From the NCBI GenBank assembly GCA_030562195.1, contig JAUJPP010000005.1:6568826-6632825 (forward strand): 64,000 nucleotides of DNA, read 5' to 3'. The stretch is from Nipponacmea schrenckii. Its lineage: Eukaryota > Mollusca > Gastropoda > Lottiidae. The notes under the pieces are model-generated. The model was given only the letters and a program-made list of their open reading frames with translations, made no database searches and was not told where the DNA came from. The stretch's first letter is position 1, and every line of letters begins with the position of its first letter. Shown here one piece after another: positions 1 through 11,559 of the stretch. Both the position numbers and the translations under genes were made by a program.

Positions 1-394
1 CTGACGAGAAATCATCCCCTAATCAAAACCTCGAAACAAAAGTTTTAGTTTGCGAGTTTAAACCTCTATTGTACTATACTGAGCACGATTCATCCCTTAA
101 CAGCGACTTGTTGTATTATGGCGTGTTATACTGCTTTTAAAAAGGTGGGGTGGGGCTATTAATATTCCCCCTTTCTGTCCAGAGATATTGCTGGTACAAA
201 GTCGACTCGTATAAGAACAACCAAAGCACCAATACAAGGAAATTGAATCCCAATTTGTTCTTATAAATAAGAGATAAATTAAATAAGACCCTATAATCAC
301 AATTGCAACAAGAATCCACAGTACGTTGGTCTAAATAGAGCCCTTTGCACAACACGATACTGGATGGAGTTTTACGTCCTACTCTTATGCACCT
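1..394. other. Non-coding, no gene seen
   Basis: No convincing exon on either strand. Positions 366-379 carry one copy of a short dispersed motif (GGAGTTTTACGTCC) that recurs at 56381 and 58806 on this strand and near 26641 and 29485 on the other. Confidence 0.5.
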
Positions 395-3209
395 TTGTAA
401 TAGCCTGACATTGTGAAGATGTATAAGATGAAGTTTATAATAGCCTGACATTGTGAAGATGTATAAGATGAATTTTGTAATAGCCTGACATTGTGTAGAT
501 GTATAAGACGTAGTTTATAATAGCCTGACATTGTGAAGATGTATAAGATGATGTTAGTAATAGCCTGACATTGTGTAGATGTATAAGATGAAGTTTGTCA
601 TAGCTTGACATTGTAAAGATGCATAAGATGAAGTTGTAATAGCCTGACATTGTAAAGATGTATAAGATGAAGTTTGTAATAGATGACATTGTGAAGATGT
701 ATAAGATGAAGTTTGTAATAGCTGACATTGTAAAGATGTATAAGATGAGGTTTGTAATAGTTTGACATTGTAAAGATGTATTAGATGAAGTTAGTAATAG
801 TTTGACATTGTAAAGATGTATAAGATGAAGTTTGTAATAACTTGACATTGTAAAGATGTATAAGATGAGTTTGTAATAGCTTGACATTGTATAGATGTAT
901 AAGATGAGTTTGTAATAACTTGACATTGTGTAGATGTATAAGATGAAGTTTGTAATAGCTTGCATTGTAAAGATGTATAAGATGAAGTTTGTAATAGCTT
1001 GACATTGTAAAGATGTATAAGATGAAGATTGTAATAACTTGACATTGTGTAGATGTATAAGATGAAGTTTATAATAGCCTGACATTGTGAAGATACTAAG
1101 ATGAGTTAGTAATAGTTGACATTGTGAAGATGTATAAGATGATGTTTGTAATAACCTGACATTGTAAAGATGTATAAGATGAAGATTGTAATAACTTGCA
1201 TTGTGAAGATGTATAAGACGTAGTTTATAATAGCCTGACATTGTGAAGATACTAAGATGATGTTGTAATAGTTTGACATTGTGAGATGTATAAGATGAGT
1301 TTGTAATAGCCTGACATTGTGTAGATGTATAAGATGAAGTTTGTAATAGCCTGACATTGTGTAGATGTATAAGATGATGTTTGTAATAGCTTGACATTGT
1401 AAAGATGTATAAGATGAAGTTTATAATAGCTTGACATTGGAAGATGTATAAGATGAAGTTTGTAATAGCTTGACATTGTGAAGATGTATAAGATGAAGTT
1501 TGTAATAGCTTGACATTGTAAAGATGTATAAGATGAGGTTTGTAATAGCTTGACATTGTGAAGATGTATAAGATGAAGTTAGTAATAGCTTGACATTGTG
1601 AAGATGTATAAGATGAAGTTTGTAATAGCCTGACATTGTGAAGATGTATAAGATGAAGTTTGTAATAGCCTGACATTGTGTAGATGTATAAGATGATAGT
1701 TTGTAATAGCTTGACATTGTGAAGATGTATAAGATGAAGTTTGTAATAGCTTGACATTGTGTAGATGTATAAGATGAAGTTTGTAATAGCTTGACATTGT
1801 AAAGATGTATAAGATGAAGTTGTAATAACTTGACATTGTGAAGATGTATAAGATGAAGTTTGTAATAGCTTGACATTGTGAAGATGTATAAGATGAAGTT
1901 TGTAATAGCTTGACATTGTGTAGATGTATAAGATGAAGTTTATAATAGCTTGACATTGTGAAGATGTATAAGATGATGTTAGTAATAGCTTGACATTGTG
2001 TAGATGTATAAGATGAAGTTTGTAATAGCTTGACATTGTAAAGATGTATAAGATGAAGTTTGTAATAGCTTGACATTGTAAAGATGTATAAGATGAAGTT
2101 TGTAATAGATTGACATTGTGAAGATGTATAAGATGAAGTTTGTAATAGCTTGACATTGTGAAGATGTATAAGATGAAGTTTGTAATAGTTTGACATTGTA
2201 AAGATGTATAAGATGAAGTTTGTAATAGCTTGACATTGTAAAGATGTATAAGATGAAGTTTGTAATAACTTGACATTGTAAAGATGTATAAGATGAAGTT
2301 TGTAATAGCTTGACATTGTGTAGATGTATAAGATGAAGTTTGTAATAACTTGACATTGTGAAGATGTATAAGATGAAGTTTGTAATAGCTTGACATTGTG
2401 AAGATGTATAAGATGAAGTTTGTAATAGCTTGACATTGTAAAGATGTATAAGATGAAGTTTGTAATAACTTGACATTGTGAAGATGTATAAGATGAAGTT
2501 TGTAATAACTTGACATTGTGTAGATGTATAAGATGAAGTTTGTAATAACTTGACATTGTGTAGATGTATAAGATGAAGTTTGTAATAGATTGACATTGTG
2601 TAGATGTATAAGATGAAGTTTGTAATAGCTTGACATTTGTAAGATGTATAAGATGAAGTTTGTAATAACTTGACATTGTGAAGATGTATAAGATGAAGTT
2701 TGTAATAGCTTGACATTGTGAAGATGTATAAGATGAAGTTTGTAATAGCTTGACATTGTAAAGATGTATAAGATGAAGTTTGTAATAGCTTGACATTGTG
2801 TAGATGTATAAGATGAAGTTTGTAATAGCTTGACATTGTGTAGATGTATAAGATGAAGTTTGTAATAGCCTGACATTGTGTAGATGTATAAGATGAAGTT
2901 TGTAATAGCTTGACATTGTGTAGATGTATAAGATGAAGTTTGTAATAGCTTGACATTGTGTAGATGTATAAGATGAAGTTTGTAATAGCTTGACATTGTG
3001 TAGATGTATAAGATGAAGTTTGTAATAGCTGACATTGTGTAGATGTATAAGATGAAGTTTGTAATAGCTTGACATTGTGAAGATGTATAAGATGAAGTTT
3101 GTAATAGCTTGACATTGTGTAGATGTATAAGATGAAGTTTGTAATAGCTTGACATTGTGTAGATGTATAAGATGAAGTTTGTAATAGTTGACATTGTGAA
3201 GATGTATGA
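395..3209. repeat. 40 bp minisatellite, about 70 copies
   Basis: Head-to-tail array of a 40 bp unit with core TTGACATTGTGAAGATGTAT followed by AAGATGAAGTTTGTAATAGC. The left third (395-1420) is diverged with small deletions (units of 33-41 bp); from about 1450 to 3200 the units are nearly perfect, implying recent expansion at the right end. Main variant positions are GTG/GTA and AAG/TAG before ATGTATAAG. The minus strand has no stop in any of three frames, so it yields long spurious reading frames. The core is shared, inverted, with the 73 bp array at 7663-8395. Confidence 0.97.
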
Positions 3210-3544
3210 TTATGAAGATAGATACTGGTCAAGTTGAAGTAAACATAATCCACTAAATGTATATAATCCCTAGACTATGTTTATAGTAGACCGTTGTCCA
3301 TCGATCACCTGGTCGTTAAATAAAGAGTTTAATATACTTGTGAATCATATTACAGTCTGTTATTGATTGTTTTACAGTTAAATAGATAAATAGTTACCTC
3401 GGTTGTTAATTCGTCTATTATTCAAACAGACAATTGATATTTAATGATTGGCAATAGTCCAGTAGGAAAGACCTCGATAACGTAGGCTATTTATTCAAAT
3501 GATATAATTGGAGTATAACATCCCACTCTTTATCTTGGCTGGTA
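3210..3544. other. Non-coding spacer
   Basis: Unique AT-rich sequence between two repeat blocks; nothing supportable seen. Confidence 0.5.
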
Positions 3545-3790
3545 AAGAGGACAGGCCAAGGACCAGATGGTAGAAAGGATCATTGTGAACCTAAGTTGTT
3601 ATCCTTGTAAAATAAATAGCAAGAGGTTTGACCAAGGACCAGCTGATAGAAAGGATCCTTTACTGTAAACCTAAGTTGTTATTCTTGTAAAAAGATTGCC
3701 ATGAGGGTTGTCCAAAAACCAGATGGTAGACAGGATCCTAGTGAACCTCAGTTGTTATCCTTGTAAAATATCGTTATTTCTTTCTTTTTC
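3545..3790 (+). repeat. Three copies of SINE-like 3' tail unit
   Basis: Three diverged tandem copies (about 80-90 bp) of a unit reading GACCAAGGACCAGCTGGTAG, then AAAGGATC, then CCTAAGTTGTTATCCTTGTA. The last copy runs into a TTTCTTTC tail. The same unit ends the SINE-like copies at 30480-30715 and 32083-32300 and forms the 94 bp array at 36945-37310. Confidence 0.75.
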
Positions 3791-4875
3791 TTTCTTGCTT
3801 GCTCCTAAATGTACCAATGAAGACGGACGACGTTATGGTGCATTGTGAACTTGCCATGAGGCAAAAATCATTTTATTCCACAGAGATCCTGAAAATATCA
3901 AAGACTCTGATAGGGTCGAATCAATCCTTCATGATCACAAATAAAACCTTGTCTTTGATTTACCTGACGTCTAATTGTGATCTTCATTATATTAATAATA
4001 TTATTTATTACGCCATACTTGATTAAATTTCGTTTCTTTGTTCAAGCTCATTCAAAAGAATAATAATATAAATAAACAGAATGTATTCTCTTTTACCTGG
4101 ATATATTAATGCACTGAGACATGTAATAGAATATTTCGTTATATTGCTCCGTTTCTTTGATCAATAAGGAATTATTTGGCTGTTTCATATTTAAATGTCA
4201 GTTATTAAATAACGTTACAAAGCTACTTAATAATCTAAATGAACTCACGACACCTTACTCGGTTTTAGATAAAAAAAAAGATTCCTTAAGGCACGAAGTA
4301 ACCTTTCAATTTTTATATAATTATTTAACTGATTTGCTTTCAAACTCAGCACGATTCTTCAGTAACGAGTCAGTACGTAACTAAAACCCTACGAATGAAA
4401 CAGGAGTTGTTTAATACGTGCTTAAATCGACTTGAAGGTGGCAGTAAGCCATGAAATTACTGACTTCACACAAATTAAGCTGCCACAAAGAGAAGTCAAA
4501 ATAATTTACTATTTAATCAAACTAAGTGACCAACAGATAAAAATGATCGATATACGGACACATTCGCTTGTGTCTGGAAGCCCCTTCGTGTATAGGGTTT
4601 CAAACATTTCTAGTGCAGAATCTTTAACCTTTAACCTTTGAGCAATATCATTTAAGTCCGTATTATTACTATGAGTAAGTACATAGTATATAAACTAATA
4701 ACCGAGAAAGCATGCTTCTGAAACACACGTTTTAACTACACGATACTGATGTTAATCTAAGACAGGTCCACTATGTATAGAAACAAGACCCATCGTATGT
4801 TTAAGGTTTATGAAATACAATTCGGTATCGTTAATGATTTCCAGACACTTAATTGTTTTTATTGGTATTTTTCAG
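3791..4875. other. Non-coding, no gene seen
   Basis: Short open frames occur at 3799-4026, 4157-4384 and 4432-4641, but they have AT-driven composition, no recognisable motif and no splice-site support. Treated as background. Confidence 0.4.
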
Positions 4876-5016
4876 AAGTTATGCTCTTTTCCACCAAAAC
4901 AGCAGCAAGACAAGAGCGAGACATACGGAGAAGCATAGAAGAGACACCAACAGTACAAACAGCAGCTTTTGGAGAACCAGCAAACAGTCGCAGCAACAGC
5001 ACCAACGACATCCAAG
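4876..5016 (+). CDS. Candidate internal exon, unknown product
   Basis: A 141 nt stretch clearly less AT-rich than its surroundings, bounded by a polypyrimidine tract and TTTTTCAG acceptor and by an AAG|GTTTGT donor. Its length is a multiple of three. Two plus frames are open: one reads like a polar peptide (RQERDIRRSIEETP, then FGEPANSRSNSTND), the other is Ser/Gln/His-rich. The first looks more protein-like. No partner exon was found, so gene, frame and function are unknown; it could be one exon of a gene with long introns, or chance. Confidence 0.3.
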
Positions 5017-6757
5017 GTTTGTTGAAACTTCCAAACTTAAAGGGGTCGTATGTATACACCTGTTCGTCCTTCCGTTCCACAAGGAATGTTATTTGAAGCT
5101 CTTTATATCTAAAATATGATGTTGAAAAGGTCTGAGACGGAACGTCTACTTTTAAAACCTAGTACTTCCGGTCAACAGACCTTTCGCGAAATTTCTTCAC
5201 CGTACTGTTACTGTCAGAAACCAATTACCAAATGTAAGTAGGAACATAGAGACTCTCTTGTATTTGGAACTGTTGATTGATAGTCTCCAGTGGTATTCAG
5301 TACTATTAAGATATGCCATCAGTATGGAAAACCATTTCCGCCTATAAGGTCAACGTCCTGACTAATAATCATCTATTAATAATCAACATTTCTCATATTT
5401 TGGTCAACGTTTCATGATTTATTTGCTTATGACCTTGGCCTTTGGCCTCACATGACCCCTGAAAACCAATTTCCTATTTAATAAACCAAAGATTCGATGT
5501 AATCAGTTCGTAGACATGGTGACTTTCGGCTGCAATTTCCGTTGATAATATTAATAGAATATACAGTGGTCCGTATCTCGGTTCCAATTAATGTTCCTAG
5601 AGATGGAATGATATTGTCGGCGTATGAAGAGACTTGTAGGTAATGAAGGCCGAGTCTTGTGATATCAGCTTCTACTGGAAACGGACGTTAGCTTGTCATC
5701 TACTACCATCGAACAAATCACTCAGATTATAAAACGGTAGACTGTGTTTGTCAGACACGCTTCTTAGCAATTAGACAGCTTAGACAATCAGCTTAGACTG
5801 AGTGAGTCTGAGTTCAATATTTATCTAGTACCAGGCACCCTTCTTCACCATATCCTCTATAAACCGACATCATCTCCACACGGCACGATGAAAAGTCCTG
5901 ACCGAAACATTTCTAGACAATAAGAATCTGTACAGGGAGAACTTCATTCAATCTGTAAACAACAGTTTCTAATTCAATTGCCGATTCTAATTAGAACTGC
6001 ATGGAACCTTAAATTATCTCTTTGGGTGGGTAGGGGGTGTTTAGGGGGGGGGGGTATCTGCCCGGCTTAGTTCTGCTCAAAACATTGTTTGTTTCACATG
6101 AACTGAACTTCATCCTTCTGTGCTTACTCGACCAATGATTATAGAATATTGAACTATATTTCACTAACAGACAATGTTGACCATAAACCCACACCCGTTC
6201 TCACCACAGAAATAAATTTCTAACTAGCTATAATTTAAAGTGTATTAGAAACAAAAAGCAATTTATATTGTTTTTACAAAACACTTAACGGAGGAAACTA
6301 CGAAGGCAATATTGACTTCCGGAAAATCTGTTTTCGTTTCTCTTAAATTAAAACCTATATCCGGTTTCATGCCTTTTGTACACAGAAATCGATGACGTAA
6401 TGAGCTAAATAAATATTTGTACCCATGAATAATGGGCTTATCAATTGATGTTGAAATGTTGTAAACAACACACTAATCGATGTGATGTTTTGTATAGAAT
6501 AAAGTAGTAGACTGTAATTGTATTGACAATGGGTGTTGAAGTTCTGGAAAATTAATTGAAGGTCGCCATCCATATCGATCTGGAAATGGAACTCGGTTGA
6601 TAATGCTTATTATAGTTGAAGACAGTAGGTGTGGGTCCTCGTAGTTAATGAAACTGTTGTCCTCCAAGTAATTAAGTGAGTTAAAATCATTACAAGTTAC
6701 GTTGTTCTTCATTTGCCTGGTCCTTTTATTAAGAGCATGTTAACTCGAAATACAGGT
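5017..6757. other. Non-coding, no gene seen
   Basis: Unique sequence with no supportable exon. A G-rich run at 6026-6053 includes eleven or more consecutive G and could form a quadruplex on the plus strand. Confidence 0.4.
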
Positions 6758-7315
6758 GTCTGTTGGTACTTACTCGGTGGTACACCTGATGTCACTTACT
6801 CGGTGGTTCACTTGATGGTACTTATTCGGTGATTCACCTGATGGTACTTACTCGGTGGTACACCTGATGGTACTTACTCGATGGTACAACTGATGTACTT
6901 ACTCGGTGGTACACCTGATGGTACTTACTCGGTGGTACACCTGATGGTACTTACTCGGTGGTACACCTGATGGTACTTACTCGGTGGTACACCTGATGGT
7001 ACTTACTCGGTGGTACACCTGATGGTACTTATCGGTGGTACACCTGATGGTACTTACTCGGTGGTACACCTGATGGTACTTACTCGGTGGTACACCTGAT
7101 GGTACTTACTCGGTGGTACACCTGACTGGTACTTACTCGGTGGTACACCTGATGGTACTTACTCGGTGGTACACCTGATGGTACTTACTCGGTGGTACAC
7201 CTGATGGTACTTACTCGGTGGTACACCTGATGGTACTTACTCGGTGGTACACCTGATGGTACTTTCGTGGTACACTTTGAAGGTACTTACCGGAACCTGA
7301 TGGTAACTTACCGTG
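6758..7315. repeat. 26 bp minisatellite, about 21 copies
   Basis: Tandem 26 bp unit GGTACTTACTCGGTGGTACA plus CCTGAT. Copies from about 6900 to 7260 are almost identical; both ends are degraded. The unit holds the self-complementary pair GGTAC...GTACC, so single strands can fold. Confidence 0.95.
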
Positions 7316-7375
7316 GTTTCCCGAGTCTTATTGATATACACTCTGAATAGTTTACTTTACATTAACCTGGACACT

Positions 7376-7600
7376 TGATGTACTTCGGTAACAACCAATC
7401 ATCGATGTAGTTGCGTATCTTTAATCCTCTCAAGTAGGTCTTAAAGCTGATCAGAACTGTGTTACAGTTACAAGATATTTTCCATCTTAATTTTAAACCC
7501 GACGTTTTTTGACATTTGGATGTACCTCGGTAACAACCAATCAGTCAGATGTAGTTCGTATCTTTAATCCTCTCAAGTGGTCTTAAAGCTGATTCGATTT
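7376..7600. repeat. Direct duplication of about 80 bp
   Basis: Two copies about 140 bp apart (7376-7457 and 7516-7597) share TCGGTAACAACCAATCA and ATCTTTAATCCTCTCAAGT, ending in GGTCTTAAAGCTGAT. They differ by small indels. No coding signal. Confidence 0.8.
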
Positions 7601-7662
7601 GTTAGCAATTGAAAAGAAAATTGTGATGCTGAAGGTTAAATGACGTACTTGGTGATAACCAT

Positions 7663-8395
7663 CTTCACAATGTCAAGATATTATTAACTTCGTATTTATA
7701 CCTTGACTACAATAGCCACCTTTCTTGTATCACATCTTCACATTATCAAGATATTATTCACTTCGTATTTATACCTTGACTACAATAGCCACCTTTCTTG
7801 TATCACATCTTCACAATGTCAAGATATTATTAACTTCGTATTTATACCTTGACTACAATAGCCACCTTTCTTGTATCACATCTTCACAATGTCAAGATAT
7901 TATTCACTTTGTATTTATACCTTGACTACAATAGCCACCTTTCTTGTATCACATCTTCACAATATCAAGATATTATTCACTTTGTATTTATACCTTGACT
8001 ACAATAGCCACCTTTCTTGTATCACATCTTCACAATGTCAAGATATTATTAACTTCGTATTTATACCTTGACTACAATAGCCACCTTTCTTGTATCACAT
8101 CTTCACATTGTCAAGATATTATTCACTTTGTATTTATACCTTGACTACAATAGCCACCTTTCTTGTATCACATCTTCACAATGTCAAGATATTATTCACT
8201 TTGTATTTATACCTTGACTACAATAGCCACCTTTCTTGTATCACATCTTCACATGTCAAGATATTATTCACTTGTATTTATATCTTGACTACAATAGCCA
8301 CCTTACTTGTATCACATCTTTGAAAATGTAAGATAATTATTCACTCTGTTATTTTTTACCTTGACTACAATAGAACTTACTTTTTGTATCAAGAA
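7663..8395. repeat. 73 bp minisatellite, about 9-10 copies
   Basis: Tandem 73 bp unit containing ACATCTTCACAATGTCAAGA, TATTATTCACTT, TTTATACCTTGACTACAATA and GCCACCTTTCTTGTATC. Spacing of 73 or 146 bp is regular from 7725 to 8235; the last copy (8310-8395) is degraded. Read on the minus strand, the unit equals the 40 bp unit of 395-3209 with about 30 extra bases inside, so one array is probably derived from the other. Confidence 0.95.
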
Positions 8396-8479
8396 GGGTT
8401 TTGTAGTAAGTATAAGGTATGAAGTTTGTTATATCTTCCCATTGTTAAGATGTATACGGGGTCTTTTGTGTAAGGGATA

Positions 8480-8670
8480 AAAAATTAAGAAGTTGACTTT
8501 ATGAAGATGTGATACAAGAAAAGGTGACTATTGTAGTCAAGGTATAAGATAGAATTATAAAATTTTGACAGTATGAAGATGGTAATAACAGTACGGATTC
8601 TGGAGATCGATTTACCCTAGTCTATAATCTTCTCGGATTTATCTTCTACAAAACAAACCTATTGTAGTCG
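8480..8670 (-). repeat. Inverted diverged copies of the 73 bp unit
   Basis: Positions 8510-8560 read GAAGATGTGATACAAG, then GGTGACTATTGTAGTCAAGG, the reverse complement of the array just upstream. Another fragment lies near 8662-8675. The array is therefore bounded on its right by inverted copies, as expected if the unit came from the terminus of a fold-back element. Confidence 0.75.
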
Positions 8671-8689
8671 AGATGAAGTTTAAAACCTG

Positions 8690-11555
8690 CCGCTGGATGA
8701 ATTAATGGACCGGATGGAATTGGAACCCATTAATGAAAAGCACTCTTTTGTTTATGGTTAGGAATGCTTAAGGGAGACTTATTGTTAAATATTCTTTAAA
8801 GGAAACATCGTTTTGGTCACAAAAATACGGTTTAAAGCGCAATTTGTTATTGGTTGATAAGAACAAAGACGTATGTACGTGTCTTTGAAATGTTATGGGT
8901 GGAGTGCAGGGTAAAAATTGCTTGGACAAGGGCTTTACCCTGGACCCTCCCTGTGTGGTCTCCCAATACAGGCGACCACACACTCTCTGTGTAGCCACCG
9001 GACATTAGATGCTTTTAGTGTTTAAAAGCTTTTAAATTATCGAGAAGTAACTCGAGACGACTGAAGCCCCTTGTTTCTGTTTATCGTGCTTCGTATTTCT
9101 CCAAATAAAGCCACAAAACTCCAAATAAATTGCACGCTGAAGAAATGTCGGATTATAATAGACATTCTGATAAAAAAAACTCATATATTACTCTTGGTGC
9201 AATATTAAGTCAGATCAGAGAATCCAAATAGCACTATAACGTTTTTAAAGGGACATATATTCACCACCTGTTTGACTATTCGACGTGTCTTAGAAACGGG
9301 CATTAGTTAGTTATAGAGTTCTAAGCTCACGTTCAGAATCTATTATTTCAAATTCATGTTTACAATATAGTGCCACGTTTCAAGACTTAAATGGCGACTC
9401 GCCCTTTTGTGTTAAGACTCTACGATATATATTAAGAAAAAGAAAGTAGAATTCATTGTTTGAAGTTTTTTAAAAGGTACAGTAAAAGTCCTTTTATGGG
9501 ACCACCCAGGGGAAATTTGCAAAGTGGTCTCTTACAGGGGGTGGTCTCTTTATAGGATCAAGGGTCATTAAAAGAGAAGGACATATAATTCATATGGGAT
9601 ACAAATAAACAAACTTATAAATAGCACTATATCTTTCACAAAATAATCACTAATTTTTGATTGTATTTCTTGCATTGTAATCTGCATTTTTGTAGTAATG
9701 TCTTTTACTCGCATAATGGCATCTAATAATTCAAAATTGGAAGAATGCTCAGCCAATAATTTAATATCTTGGCAATATCTGTCGGCTGTCAAATAGTTAA
9801 TCATTTTTAAGTCTGCACACTGAACATCCTCCATTCACTGGTGCATTTCGGGAACGACAGTCTTTAAAAAATTCCCAAGTATTTAGGGTTTAAGTGCATT
9901 TCTGAAGACTATTGACACTTTTTCAAGACCCAAATCGCCTCCCTAATATAGTAATCTATGACCTTTAAACCCCCAAGATAAACACGTGATTGTAACTGAC
10001 GTGTCCAGACCTTTAAAGTCTTCTTTCCTCAGTACAGCTATATTAATATACATTAGAGGTTCTAACTGTTGGTTTGATATATTGATCTTTATTTAAATTA
10101 CTCTGTGCTTATTTGTACAGACTACCGTTATCCCTAGATACGTTGTGCTGCACCTCATTAAAATCAAACCGAATAATAAAAGTATTAGAAATTCCTCCTT
10201 CAGGGTATGTTAGTTATTACGTGTGGAATTTACGATGAGAATAATCGCAAATAAAAAATAGTTCAATTCAAATTGTAACATACTTTTCATTCTGGTAATG
10301 ATATGAGAATTATGTTCGAGGTTTCAACAGAGACGTATGATTATAGCCGAAGCTAGTAATTTTCTTAGCATTAACTTGATGTATAATATATATCTGATAT
10401 ACGAAATAAACAGTGTGTCTGTGTATAAACCAACTTTTGTAGGAATTCTTCCATATATTCTTTAGTTATAATGGTTTAATAAATTGTTATTTTCTGTGCG
10501 TTTACCTCCGTAGAAACTCCTTGTCTTATGTAAGCAGGTTTTGTATTCTTTACAATCCCTAGACGGCCATTTTCCGCGTATTAAACTCAAGTAGGAAATC
10601 TAGCGTAATAATCTTTCTGTTCTGATACAATTTTATTACATTAGAAATAGGAACGAGTTCTGTATTAAAATATCTAATATACGAAATTTGTTCTCTCTTG
10701 TGTATTGAATTATACCATGTACCATAGTACAGATTTGAGAAAATAACTGCCAATAACCCTATCTTAAATCAATGGCATGAAATTGATTCCTCATCATCCT
10801 TAACAACTATTGATAGATATAGACATGAACTATTATTTTGTTTGTGAGAATTGAAAATAGAATTGAAAATAGAATTGAAAATAGAAATGTAATAATCTAT
10901 ATAAAATCTATCTTATCCGTCTCACTTCTTGACGAGTACAATAATTCTCATGATATTAATCCTAGTACATGTGTATATTCAGAGTATTTTTATTAACCTT
11001 TAGAATATATACTCCCATGTTCTAAGTACCCAATAACAACACTATGCTTCCATGTATTCAATGTAGCTGTAATTTGTCCTAATTCTTATTAAAGATACAT
11101 CTCAAGCCCCCCCCCCCCCACATACACTTTGTAATACATATAAGAGGAACCACCCGCCTCCCATCACCACCACCATACGTTTGACGAAGATATATTACAC
11201 GGTTACTAACAATTTGATGATTTATTTCTTCTATTCATGAACATGTATTATATATCCCCCCTTTTTTCCCCTTGAAAATTGAATAATTAGTATGAACGAT
11301 AGTGAAGTAGTGAGTATCGGCAGTAGGATTCATAATGAATTGTAATTGACATCCTGTTCTGGTTTATAATCAGATTAATATCAAGTTTGTTTCCTGGGTG
11401 ATCTTTTTAATCTATACTCCTACATATAAACAATGTGGCCTTCACATCTTCATGTCTTAACTAAGTCTAAATCAGTTGTAAACATATCTTTTGAGCGTTC
11501 ACATCTCTGGAACAATCAATAAATAATTTAAGCCAAAAATAATGTGAATCATTTA
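8690..11555. other. Non-coding, one weak minus-strand frame
   Basis: No confident gene. A minus-strand frame at 9568-9834 (88 codons; contains MEDVQCADLKM and ITTKMQITMQEIQSKI, helical in character) is the only one with protein-like composition, but no splice partner or family was recognised. Positions 9490-9560 contain two GTGGTCTCTT motifs also seen near 55300, a likely dispersed element. A 14 bp motif is tripled at 10855-10890. A C-run lies at 11107-11120. Confidence 0.4.
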
Positions 11556-11559
11556 CATT

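Noticed and set aside
435..3194. 919-codon minus-strand open frame, and its overlapping neighbours
   Set aside because: Pure translation of the 40 bp minisatellite, whose minus strand lacks stops in all three frames; the same peptide appears in shifted registers.
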